IMG/VR virus record: IMGVR_UViG_3300022752_000177
Span: 1-38,665 of that record
Origin: a virus
Length of the DNA stretch: 38,665 nucleotides
Reading direction: 5' to 3' (one strand)
Part shown: piece after piece, positions 1 through 6,132 of the stretch
Layout of the letters: each line of letters opens with the position of its first letter
Position numbering within the stretch: the first letter of the stretch is position 1
Notes under the pieces: model-generated
The model's input: the letters and a program-made list of their open reading frames with translations, nothing else
Database searches by the model: none
What the model was told of the DNA's origin: nothing
Position numbers and translations under genes: made by a program

Positions 1-43
1 GGTTAGGGGGGTTTGGGGGGAAAGGGGGCGGGAAAGGGAGGGG
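1..43 (+). other. G-rich tract with G-quadruplex potential (left edge)
   Basis: The plus strand has G-runs at 6-11, 15-20, 24-28, 30-32, 36-38 and 40-43, separated by one to three non-G bases. This fits the usual four-tract quadruplex pattern. On the minus strand it encodes the Pro/Ser/Thr-rich linker of the initiator-like protein. It directly adjoins the TCACG/CGTGA array. Confidence 0.65.
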
Positions 44-264
44 TCACGTTCGTCACGTTGTGTCACGTGACATTCCGTGACTTCACGTGATTGCCCGTGA
101 TCCGCTTCAGCACCATTGCGGCGGCGGCTCTGCCGCTCCCGATCCTTTGCGCGGCGAGATTCAAGCGCGGCTTCGGCAACCTTCTTTTCAGCGAGCAGCA
201 TGGCGACATCCTCAATAATGTCGCTTGAAACTCCCGCTTCGATAAGGCGCGCGATAAGGCTCAT
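1..264 (-). CDS. Replication-initiator-like protein, N-terminal half (open at the window edge)
   Basis: This is an 88-codon frame that starts at ATG 264 and is still open at position 1. The N-terminal ~50 residues look helical (MSLIARLIEAG...) and end in a basic stretch rich in Arg. A polar linker follows (QSREVTE...), then a low-complexity Pro/Ser/Thr tail (PSLSRPLSPQTPLT). The start overlaps the stop of the preceding gene in an ATGA. In my recollection, phage replication (lambda O-like) proteins of proteobacterial phages have this layout, with a helical N-terminus, a Pro/Ser/Thr/His linker and a C-terminal W..FL..R..K.AP domain. That C-terminal domain is found at the other end of this window, so the gene is probably cut by the linearisation point. 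The function is inferred from family resemblance and from its place before the primase. Confidence 0.7.
   Translation of the reverse strand, partial: MSLIARLIEAGVSSDIIEDVAMLLAEKKVAEAALESRRAKDRERQSRRRNGAEADHGQSREVTECHVTQRDERDPSLSRPLSPQTPLT
44..100. repeat. 10-bp-phased TCACG/CGTGA half-site array (candidate iterons)
   Basis: CGTGA occurs at 66-70, 76-80, 86-90 and 96-100, exactly 10 bp apart. TCACG occurs at 44-48, 53-57, 63-67 and 83-87. Two of these form the perfect palindrome TCACGTGA (63-70 and 83-90), 20 bp apart. The array is inside the initiator-like reading frame, so its 10-bp period is not a codon effect. Helically phased half-sites inside an initiator gene resemble the lambda origin within gene O. 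That role is inference. Confidence 0.6.
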
Positions 265-434
265 TGCGCGACCTTCTCAAAAGCGCTTAGAAAAACTGCC
301 ATGGCAGTCTCACGCAGAGTTACCCATGCCGGGTTATCCTTCAACGAAGGCTGGCGTATCTCTGCCTTGACCATCGCTTGATGGGCCTCCCATGCTTCAT
401 GGGCGCGTGTTTCTTCGGTCTCAGGCTTGGTCAT
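261..434 (-). CDS. Small hypothetical protein (57 aa)
   Basis: The protein is 57 residues, charged and probably all helical, beginning MTKPETEETRAHEAWEAH. I recognise no family. It is held in the operon by 4-base ATGA overlaps on both sides: its start overlaps the stop of the RusA-like gene, and its stop overlaps the start of the initiator-like gene. That tight coupling is the main evidence that it is real. Confidence 0.65.
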   Translation of the reverse strand: MTKPETEETRAHEAWEAHQAMVKAEIRQPSLKDNPAWVTLRETAMAVFLSAFEKVAQ

Positions 435-784
435 TTGGACACCTGTACGTAAATCTCGACACGCCCAGGCGCGTCCGGCTCGCAGAAAATAAACATCGGG
501 TTAAACCGCTTGTCATTGACCTTCAGGCCGTCCGCGATGCCGTCGAAATAGGGCTTCATCCGGTTGGGGTAATTCACCCGGTCCCCGCGATTATTGGCAG
601 GGATGAACCGAACGGTCAGATTGATGTCGCCATCACTTTCCGGCAGACCGGCAATGCCGAACACTTCCATGGTGGCGCACTTGGCCCACCGGCGGTGACG
701 GGCGATCTCGCCTGCCTTGCCCCAGCGGTTGCCGTTGTTGTGGCCGGAAAGCGATGCAGGCGGAAAGGGAAGCTCAATCTTCAT
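431..784 (-). CDS. rusA-like: RusA-like Holliday junction resolvase
   Basis: The protein is 117 residues, the usual RusA size of about 120. RusA enzymes are small dimeric endonucleases that cut Holliday junctions, and phages use them to resolve recombination and replication intermediates. The core signature is visible at residues 66-94: R66-G-D68, then NYPNRMKPYFDGIADGL (71-87), then N90-D91. K77, D81 and D91 align with conserved positions. The canonical D-x-D-N motif reads differently here (NYPN), so the metal site may be a variant. It lies in the replication and recombination block and overlaps both neighbours by four bases. Confidence 0.8.
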   Translation of the reverse strand: MKIELPFPPASLSGHNNGNRWGKAGEIARHRRWAKCATMEVFGIAGLPESDGDINLTVRFIPANNRGDRVNYPNRMKPYFDGIADGLKVNDKRFNPMFIFCEPDAPGRVEIYVQVSK

Positions 785-1044
785 GCCGACACACCCCGGA
801 CCGCGATGTGATCGAGAATGATCCGCTTGGCTTCAGAGCGCTTCATCCCCTGACCCACCCAGCGGCGGTAATCATCGCGCCACTCAGCCGGACACCAAGT
901 CTGCACGTACGGTTCCGGCGGCTTGGCGCGCGTAGAGCGCGGCATAAGACCCCTGCCCTTGATCGTGCGTCGCCCGTTGCAAGAACGGCAAAAACCTGTT
1001 TCGCATCGTGAACTGACTGGTCCGCCACATTCTTTGCAGGTCAT
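781..1044 (-). CDS. Small Cys-rich protein, probable zinc finger
   Basis: The protein is 87 residues. The N-terminus carries C3-x2-C6, C14, and C19-x2-C22, a plausible zinc ribbon. A basic segment follows (GRRTIKGRGLMPRSTRAK), and then an amphipathic C-terminus with a W-x3-WR-x2-Y-x-RW pattern. No named family is recognised. A role in binding nucleic acid is inference from the finger plus the basic stretch. The start overlaps the upstream stop, and the stop overlaps the rusA-like start, both by four bases. Confidence 0.65.
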   Translation of the reverse strand: MTCKECGGPVSSRCETGFCRSCNGRRTIKGRGLMPRSTRAKPPEPYVQTWCPAEWRDDYRRWVGQGMKRSEAKRIILDHIAVRGVSA

Positions 1045-1178
1045 GGCTTCACCATCCCCCGCAGCACATCGAGGTGCGCGCGGCTTTCATGCTTGATGAT
1101 GCAGCCGGTCAGGGCCAAAAACCCGTCCAGCATCTTGATGGCCCATGCGACCGCTGCGCGCTGTTCGGCGGTCATCAT
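1041..1178 (-). CDS. Small hypothetical protein (45 aa)
   Basis: The product is a 45-residue helical protein beginning MMTAEQRAAVAWAIKMLDGF. Two adjacent ATG codons (1178 and 1175) are possible starts; the first overlaps the upstream stop in an ATGA. The stop overlaps the next start. No family is recognised. It is supported by strict translational coupling on both sides. Confidence 0.6.
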   Translation of the reverse strand: MMTAEQRAAVAWAIKMLDGFLALTGCIIKHESRAHLDVLRGMVKP

Positions 1179-1369
1179 CCCAGCCACCCCAGCCCGCGCT
1201 TGATCTCAGCCCAATACGAATAGGCCGTGTTCTCGCCGATCCCCATGATTGCAGCGGCCTTGCGCATGGTGTGCCCCTCGGCGACCAACTCGGCCAGCGT
1301 GTCCACGCGCAGCAAGCGCTGGCGGGTCTGTTCGGCGCGCGCGACGGCGGCAGCTTCTTCTAGTGTCAC
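1175..1369 (-). CDS. Small helix-turn-helix DNA-binding protein
   Basis: The protein is 64 residues with a GTG start that overlaps the upstream TGA (GTGA). Residues 27-58 (ELVAEGHTMRKAAAIMGIGE...) form a good homeodomain-like/resolvase-type helix-turn-helix: A-x-M-G-I-G in the turn, followed by a recognition helix with N-T-A-Y-S-Y-W. It probably binds DNA as a small phage regulator or a terminase/recombination accessory; the target is unknown. Confidence 0.7.
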   Translation of the reverse strand: MTLEEAAAVARAEQTRQRLLRVDTLAELVAEGHTMRKAAAIMGIGENTAYSYWAEIKRGLGWLG

Positions 1370-1512
1370 CGCTGCACCTCCGAATAGGCCATACGGCGCG
1401 ATTTGCGGCGCTTCAGGCGCGAGTTAAGCTCTGCCTCGCCTTGGGGTAGCCATGTGGGGCGGATGCGCTCTCGGGCGCTCTGGGGGAGAATGGCGATGAA
1501 GTCGCGGATCAT
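1366..1512 (-). CDS. Small basic hypothetical protein (48 aa)
   Basis: The protein is 48 residues, starting MIRDFIAILPQSARERI and ending with a strongly basic LKRRKSRR segment, which suggests contact with nucleic acid. No family is recognised. Its start overlaps the methyltransferase stop (ATGA), and its stop overlaps the next gene's GTG start. Confidence 0.6.
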   Translation of the reverse strand: MIRDFIAILPQSARERIRPTWLPQGEAELNSRLKRRKSRRMAYSEVQR

Positions 1513-2456
1513 GCGGCTTCTCCAAACAGTCCCCCAAGCGCGTCTTGAGCGTTTTCAAGGTTGCGCACCGCTTGGCGAAAGTAGGACGGCTTAAGCTCGA
1601 TCCCGATGCCCTTGCGACCCATCTGGACGGCGCAAAACACTTCGCTGCCGATTCCGAGAAACGGTGTCAGTACGGTGTCGCCGGGGTTGCTCCACAAGTC
1701 GATGCATCGCTCGATCACATCAAGCTGCAGCGGGCTAATGTGCTGCTCGTCCTTCTCGTCGCGGCCGCCACGGTATTGCAGGGTGCGGGTCTGATTGATG
1801 TCAGTCCAGACCGGCGAGGCGTACCGCTGCCAGACCTCAATACTGTACCAGTTGCGGCCATCGGTCGGGGTGGTGAACTTGCTTTGGTCGGGTTCATCGG
1901 TGCCGCTGTAGCGGTCAAAACACCCGCTCACCGGCTCGGGGTTGTCTCCCGGCTTGCGAAACGTCACCACGTAATCAGCCAGACCCTGCCCGCTGATGGT
2001 GCTGTCCTTTACAATCTGCTTGTGCAGGAGCCGAATGGACTTTGTGCGCTGCTGGGCAACTACGGGGTCTTTCCAGATGCAAACCTCGCTATGGAAAATC
2101 CAGCCCGCGTCCTCATACGCGCGGATGACCTCGCCGCGAAAGTCTCGCATGCCGATATGGCCGTGCCGGATCTTTGACATGGGAAGCTGCATCACATGGA
2201 CCGAGTGGAGCCTTCCCGGCTTGGTGACGCGCAGAAGCTCTGCAATCAGGAACGCATAATGCTCCCAAAACTGCGGACCATCGTTGTTGGAAATGTCGCG
2301 GTCGAAGTTGCTAAACTTATACAGCCCCTCGAACGGCGGCGAGTGAATGCCAAAACCGATGCTATCGCCGGGGATCGCGCGGATCACTTCGCAGCTATCG
2401 CCCTGATAGATGGCATACTTGTCGTTTACGACTTGATCAACGGCCTTAATGGTCAT
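1509..2456 (-). CDS. DNA methyltransferase, N6-adenine/N4-cytosine (beta-class order)
   Basis: The protein is 315 residues. It transfers methyl from SAM to an exocyclic amino group of A or C in DNA. The catalytic motif IV is H-S39-P-P-F42 near the N-terminus. The SAM-binding motif I is TPFLGIGSE (264-272) near the C-terminus, followed by G-I-G-I-E-L. The order IV then I, with a long middle region as target-recognition segment, is the beta-class arrangement. SPPF rather than DPPY leaves adenine versus cytosine open. It directly follows an SNF2-like helicase gene (ATGA overlap). No cognate endonuclease is visible. It probably protects phage DNA from restriction or marks DNA during replication (inference). 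Confidence 0.85.
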   Translation of the reverse strand: MTIKAVDQVVNDKYAIYQGDSCEVIRAIPGDSIGFGIHSPPFEGLYKFSNFDRDISNNDGPQFWEHYAFLIAELLRVTKPGRLHSVHVMQLPMSKIRHGHIGMRDFRGEVIRAYEDAGWIFHSEVCIWKDPVVAQQRTKSIRLLHKQIVKDSTISGQGLADYVVTFRKPGDNPEPVSGCFDRYSGTDEPDQSKFTTPTDGRNWYSIEVWQRYASPVWTDINQTRTLQYRGGRDEKDEQHISPLQLDVIERCIDLWSNPGDTVLTPFLGIGSEVFCAVQMGRKGIGIELKPSYFRQAVRNLENAQDALGGLFGEAA

Positions 2457-3844
2457 GCGGCTTGCTCCAGAAATGCGGGAAGCTGAACAGGAATAGTGGG
2501 GTTGTAATTGGGCGTGTCGCGCACCGATCCGCGCACGGCTTTGCTCGACAAGTCCGCCATATGCAGGACCATCGCAGCGGCCATGCGGTCGGCGTCGGCT
2601 TCCTTGCGCTTGATGTTGGCAACGGTTGCGCCTTCAAGCTCGCTGGCAATGATATGAGCCGTTACAGTGCGCGTCTGGCCAAACCGCCAGAACCGGCGAA
2701 CAGCCTGATAGAACTGCTCAAAGCTATCGTTCAGACCAACAAAGCCGGTATCGGCGCAGTGCTGCCAATTCATGCCGAAACCAGCCAGAGAAGGCTTGGT
2801 GATCAGGTGCCGAATGTCGCCATCACTGAACGCAATCAGGATGCGCTCTTTCTCACCTTCAGACAGACCGCCATGCAGATTGACCGCGCCAGGGATCAGC
2901 TTTGCAAGCGTCTCGGCTTCGGCGTTGAGGTTGCACCACCAGACAAAGGGCCGATCCTTCGGCGTAATGTCTGCGGCCAGTCTGCACCGTTCTTCTACCG
3001 TGCCCCGGCGCGCGGCGATGCGCTCTTGCAACGTCTCGGCCTGCATCGGGAAAAGCATTCCCGTTTCAACATTTGGGCGATAGTCTGCGGCCACGATGTG
3101 CGACACGAAATTAAGCGGCGGCAGGTCATAGCCATCGTTCGGATAGCCAAGATCGGACGGCTTGCGCAGCATCACCGACCAAGACGCCATCCACTTCCAG
3201 AACTCGTTCTCGGCGTGACCCTTCAATCGCCACTTTTGCGTATCGCCGCCATCATGGGTAAAGAACGTGGCGAGCATGTCGGTATAGGACATGATGCCCA
3301 AGAACTCGGCATGATTGCCAAGCTCCATGAAGTCGTTCGGGGCCGGTGTGGCAGTCGCGGCAAGGCGAAACGGGATCGACTGGCAAGCCGCAATCAGCTT
3401 GCTCCGATAGTGACCTTCTGTGTTCTTAAGGATCGAACTTTCGTCCAGAATGACACCGCCAAACTCGGACAAGTCAAAGTGATCAAGCTTCTGATAGTTG
3501 GTGATATTGATGCCGGGACCGCAATCCTCTTGCCTAGCAACGACGCGCGCGGGAATGCCGAACTTGTCCGCCTCGCGCGCCATCTGATTTGACACGGCAA
3601 GGGGGGCGAGGTGCAACACGTTGCGCCCGGTTTCGTTGTGGACCGCCTGCGCCCATGCAAGTTCCATCAGGCTCTTGCCCAGACCAGTGCCAGCAAGCAG
3701 CGCGGCCCGGCCTCTACGGAGCGCCCATGCGACAATATCGCGCTGATGCGAAAACAGACAGGCAGGAAGCGCCGGAACGTCCTTAAACCCCGTCATAGGG
3801 TCGGTGATTGCCTTGCGGGCAAGAAATGCTGCGTAATGATCCAT
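2453..3844 (-). CDS. SNF2-like superfamily 2 helicase / DNA translocase
   Basis: The protein is 463 residues from ATG 3844 (a GTG one codon earlier is possible). It is an ATP-driven DNA translocase. Motif I/Walker A is AGTGLGKS (51-58). Motif II is D134-E-S-S in place of DEAH. Motif III is TATPAPND (164-171). Motif VI is QAVRRFWRFGQTR (380-392) with the arginine fingers. Motifs IV-V lie around LHGGLSEGEKERIL and TKPSLAGFGMNWQ. There is no nuclease domain, unlike type III Res subunits. The ATG overlaps the stop of an upstream mini-ORF (TGATG), and the stop overlaps the methyltransferase start, so helicase and methylase are probably co-translated. Fork remodelling or recombination is a likely role. 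Confidence 0.85.
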   Translation of the reverse strand: MDHYAAFLARKAITDPMTGFKDVPALPACLFSHQRDIVAWALRRGRAALLAGTGLGKSLMELAWAQAVHNETGRNVLHLAPLAVSNQMAREADKFGIPARVVARQEDCGPGINITNYQKLDHFDLSEFGGVILDESSILKNTEGHYRSKLIAACQSIPFRLAATATPAPNDFMELGNHAEFLGIMSYTDMLATFFTHDGGDTQKWRLKGHAENEFWKWMASWSVMLRKPSDLGYPNDGYDLPPLNFVSHIVAADYRPNVETGMLFPMQAETLQERIAARRGTVEERCRLAADITPKDRPFVWWCNLNAEAETLAKLIPGAVNLHGGLSEGEKERILIAFSDGDIRHLITKPSLAGFGMNWQHCADTGFVGLNDSFEQFYQAVRRFWRFGQTRTVTAHIIASELEGATVANIKRKEADADRMAAAMVLHMADLSSKAVRGSVRDTPNYNPTIPVQLPAFLEQAA

Positions 3845-3921
3845 CACACGCGCCCCATGGTAAACGCATGGTTAGCAGGTATGTTTAACGTCCGTTTACG
3901 GAACAGTGCTAACTTCGGCAT
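3844..3921 (-). CDS. Possible leader mini-ORF (25 aa)
   Basis: This 25-residue basic frame (MPKLALFRKRTLNIPANHAF...) has a GAGG ribosome site about eight bases upstream of its ATG. Its TGA overlaps the helicase ATG as TGATG. It could be a small protein or a translational coupler for the helicase. It lies in the short gap after the C5-methyltransferase-like gene. Evidence is limited to start, stop and spacing. Confidence 0.4.
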   Translation of the reverse strand: MPKLALFRKRTLNIPANHAFTMGRV

Positions 3922-3937
3922 TGCTAGCCTCGCTTAC

Positions 3938-4681
3938 TTACGCGATGTCGCGGATATGGATGGAATCGCAAGAAGTGGGCGGGAAGCTCTGGGGGAACTC
4001 CCCGCCCTCAGTTTCCGCGCGGCGGGAGAGGGTCGCAGGCGCGCGGGTGTTCAAAAGGTAATCGCCCCACTGGTCGGCCATGGCATTTGCCAAACCGGCA
4101 AAGAAACGCGCACGCTCCTTGCCCCGATCTGGCCCAGGGGACATGAAAAACACGCGCTCCCGCTCTTTGCGGGGCAGTGCCATCATTTCAGCGTAAACGT
4201 CATCGGTTGGTGTCAGCCGGGGCAAATCCCACAACGCCAGCCCGGTTTTCTTTTGCTCGGGGTGCCCATGCTGCCACGGCTGAACGTACTGCACATCAGC
4301 GTTGAACCACTGGCGCAGAGCCGGAAAAATCACGCTAGCAGGGTTCTCAAGAGCAACGTGCGGCGCATTGGACAGCGCCAGTTCAACCGTGCCGAGCGTC
4401 CAGCCAATGGCCTCGACGCGCTCAAAATAGAGCGCCTTCCCCATGCCGTAAGTGCGATTCCCACAAACAGCCATTTTGGTGCAAGGCAGGAAAAGAATAA
4501 CCAAATCCCACGTGCCGTTAATGGCCTCGCGGCAATCGCCTTGGATGTGCCAGCGGGGATCGCCCTCGGTCGGCAGCAGGTCGCAGGACCATGCATCGAA
4601 CCCGCGCGCTCGGAAGGCATCCCGAACCGTGGCGGAATACTCGCAAGCCACCAGGACCTTGATTTGCGCCGGATCGCTCAC
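3938..4681 (-). CDS. C5-cytosine DNA methyltransferase-like protein
   Basis: The protein is 247 residues from a GTG whose G-TGA overlaps the upstream stop. An in-frame ATG at 4753 would add 24 residues, but these overlap the upstream gene and fall outside the family-like region. The start of the fold is KVLVACEYSATVRDAF, a SAM-binding motif I variant. It is followed by P66-C67-T (catalytic-loop PC of motif IV) and E112-N-P114 (motif VI ENV-like). The C-terminal half has QPWQHGHPEQKKTGLALW and a late FFAGLANAMADQWG. This matches a widespread family of small phage cytosine-methylase-like proteins. Whether it is active is not shown by sequence. Self-protection or antirestriction is likely. Confidence 0.75.
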   Translation of the reverse strand: MSDPAQIKVLVACEYSATVRDAFRARGFDAWSCDLLPTEGDPRWHIQGDCREAINGTWDLVILFLPCTKMAVCGNRTYGMGKALYFERVEAIGWTLGTVELALSNAPHVALENPASVIFPALRQWFNADVQYVQPWQHGHPEQKKTGLALWDLPRLTPTDDVYAEMMALPRKERERVFFMSPGPDRGKERARFFAGLANAMADQWGDYLLNTRAPATLSRRAETEGGEFPQSFPPTSCDSIHIRDIA

Positions 4682-4782
4682 ATCGGCTCCCCATTGTTCC
4701 GCTTGATCCACTTGCCCACCAAAATGCCCAGCGGGAGGGACAGGATCATCCATGCAGCGAGGGTGAGGAGCGCGGTGGTCAT
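4678..4782 (-). CDS. Tiny single-span membrane protein (34 aa)
   Basis: The product is 34 residues. A hydrophobic segment spans residues 4-23 (ALLTLAAWMILSLPLGILVG) and is followed by a short basic tail KWIKRN, so the C-terminus probably faces the cytoplasm. ATG and TGA each overlap the neighbouring gene by four bases. No family is recognised. Its place between the regulator and a DNA methylase in the early operon suggests an early accessory role rather than lysis. Confidence 0.6.
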   Translation of the reverse strand: MTTALLTLAAWMILSLPLGILVGKWIKRNNGEPM

Positions 4783-4982
4783 GCGGCCTGCACCCAGTCT
4801 ATGGCACAAATGACGCCATTTGTTTCACGCTCGATTGCTGCCGCCAGGTGCAATGTCGGCTTGGCGGTCCCGCGCAAGATGCGGTTGAAATTGCCGCGAT
4901 CATAGCCGCAGCGATCAGCGAGGGCGGATTGGCGAACACCATTAGCGTCAAGCCAATTCTGAAGGCGGATGTAGGTTTCCAT
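4779..4982 (-). CDS. Cro/YdaS-like helix-turn-helix regulator
   Basis: The protein is 67 residues. Residues 7-60 form a Cro-type HTH: LQNWLDANGVRQSALADRCG gives helices 1-2, and YDRGNFNRILRG is the recognition helix region. It is the first gene of the leftward transcript and sits beside the divergent intergenic region with the candidate promoters. It probably controls the early left/right switch, like Cro or YdaS-type repressors. A -10-like TACGAT lies only seven bases from its ATG, so its transcript might be leaderless. No CI-type repressor with a cleavage domain is visible anywhere. Confidence 0.8.
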   Translation of the reverse strand: METYIRLQNWLDANGVRQSALADRCGYDRGNFNRILRGTAKPTLHLAAAIERETNGVICAIDWVQAA

Positions 4983-5135
4983 GGCTGCAATCGTAATCCG
5001 TACAATGGATGTTTGGCAAGCCCATTTGTGGGGCTGTTAAATTATTTTTGTATCAGCCGCAAAAAGGTGTTGACCTGTTGGTGTTGCGAGGAATACAACA
5101 ATCCCACACCGGCATTCCGCCGCAGGGATACGACG
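4983..5135. promoter_or_regulatory. Divergent early promoter/operator region
   Basis: This is the longest gap in the early half and lies between divergent genes. Plus strand: TTGACC (5073-5078) and TACAAC form a sigma-70-like pair with an 18-base spacer. A GTGTTG direct repeat flanks the -35 box. Minus strand: TTGCCA and TACGAT form a pair with an 18-base spacer just before the regulator ATG. The sequence ATCC-N7-GGAT overlaps that spacer and could be an operator. An AT-rich patch (AAATTATTTTTGTAT) lies in the middle. These are pattern matches only. Confidence 0.5.
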
Positions 5136-5387
5136 ATGCAAATCACCCTCCACCAGTTCGAACAGATCGACGGGCTTCTGTCCTCGATCCTGCGCATGGG
5201 TCCGTTTGAGACCTGCGCCGATCCGCGCGGCTATATCCGCACTTCTAACATCCTGTTCGACAAGATCGTTGATGCGATGGGCTTTGCCTACGCCGATGAT
5301 TTTGCCTCGCCGGTCGAGGCTGCTGCTGCGGTCGTCACCGATGCGCTGCTGTGCAAGATCGACGTTGTTGATCGGGAGGATGCATAA
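5136..5387 (+). CDS. Hypothetical early protein (83 aa)
   Basis: This is the first gene of the rightward transcript. It encodes 83 residues (MQITLHQFEQIDGLLSSILR...), acidic and probably helical. Longer in-frame starts upstream would run through the promoter region and into the opposite gene, so the ATG with the AGGGA ribosome site is preferred. The stop TAA shares one base with the next ATG. No family is recognised. First position under the divergent promoter suggests very early expression. Confidence 0.65.
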   Translation: MQITLHQFEQIDGLLSSILRMGPFETCADPRGYIRTSNILFDKIVDAMGFAYADDFASPVEAAAAVVTDALLCKIDVVDREDA

Positions 5388-5560
5388 TGTTCGATACCCG
5401 CACCAATTACGAGATTGCGCGGGACGCCCGCGAATCCACCATGACCACGGCGGATCGCATTGCGCGTCACGAGGCCTTGATCGCCCGCGCCACGGCCAAG
5501 GGCATCAGCCGCCCCGACCTCGAGGCCGAACTGGCCACCCTTCGCCGCAAGCGCAAGTAA
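5387..5560 (+). CDS. Small hypothetical protein (57 aa)
   Basis: The protein is 57 residues, highly charged and probably an all-helical hairpin, ending in a basic LRRKRK. Its start is fused to the previous stop (TAATG). No family is recognised. The basic tail could contact nucleic acid. Confidence 0.6.
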   Translation: MFDTRTNYEIARDARESTMTTADRIARHEALIARATAKGISRPDLEAELATLRRKRK

Positions 5561-5575
5561 CAGGAGCGCAGCGCC

Positions 5576-5851
5576 ATGAACTCGCCGAACACTTTAGGGC
5601 CTTGGCATTTGAAAGAATGGCACGGCGATTTTGAAATTACCGCAAAAGCAAATTCCGTAAACGTCGCGGTAGTTTGGGGCAATGATGAAAGCGATATTGC
5701 TAACGCCCGCCTGATCGCCGCCAGCCCTGACTTGCTGGACCTCGCGTACCAGTACCTTTCCGACCTACGCTATCCTCCAACCAGCGACAGCCGCGAGCGC
5801 CGTATTGAGCGCATTCAGCATGTAATCGCAAAAGCCACAGGTGCAGCATGA
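5576..5851 (+). CDS. Phage hypothetical protein with ANARLIAASPDLL motif
   Basis: The protein is 91 residues. The N-terminal part resembles a small beta-rich domain (GPWHLKEWHGDFEI...VAVVWG). ANARLIAASPDLL at residues 42-54 is a signature of many small accessory phage proteins, including lambda Ea22-type proteins, whose function is unknown. An AGGAG ribosome site precedes the ATG. The stop overlaps the next start by four bases. Confidence 0.65.
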   Translation: MNSPNTLGPWHLKEWHGDFEITAKANSVNVAVVWGNDESDIANARLIAASPDLLDLAYQYLSDLRYPPTSDSRERRIERIQHVIAKATGAA

Positions 5852-6132
5852 CCCGCCCCACCGCCCACCTATCCACCACCCTTACGGTCTACTGGACCGA
5901 CCGCAGCCACGAGCGCGAATGCGAGGTCGAGGTAGACTATACCTATGACGGCGAGACGCTGAAGATCATCAAGTCGCAGGCGCTGGGTAACACCGATAGC
6001 TGCGATGACGATTGGTACGATGAGCAGTTGTGGGAAGGCGTCAGCGAGGTTTGTGACGAAGCCTATGCCGACTGGTGCGCCGACTATGGCGACTACCTGT
6101 ACGAGCAGGCGCGTGATCGGAGGGCAGCATGA
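5848..6132 (+). CDS. Acidic hypothetical protein (94 aa)
   Basis: The protein is 94 residues and strongly acidic (SCDDDWYDEQLWEGVSEVCDE). The N-terminal half looks like beta-strands (LTVYWTDRSHERECEVEVDY). Small, very acidic phage proteins sometimes act as DNA mimics or inhibitors, but nothing here proves that. ATGA overlaps at both ends keep it in the operon. Confidence 0.65.
   Translation: MTRPTAHLSTTLTVYWTDRSHERECEVEVDYTYDGETLKIIKSQALGNTDSCDDDWYDEQLWEGVSEVCDEAYADWCADYGDYLYEQARDRRAA

Noticed and set aside
2462-3592. Long plus-strand frame antisense to the helicase gene
   Set aside because: It is the mirror of a clear SF2 helicase; it has no domain and high Arg/Ala shadow composition.
1509-3844. 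Type III restriction-modification or DISARM-like defence system
   Set aside because: No nuclease domain or further DISARM components are present; a beta-class methylase plus SNF2 helicase alone is better read as phage replication/modification.
3611-4813. 400-codon plus-strand frame across the helicase start and methyltransferase
   Set aside because: It spans two well-supported opposite genes and the gap between them, without ribosome site or recognisable motif.
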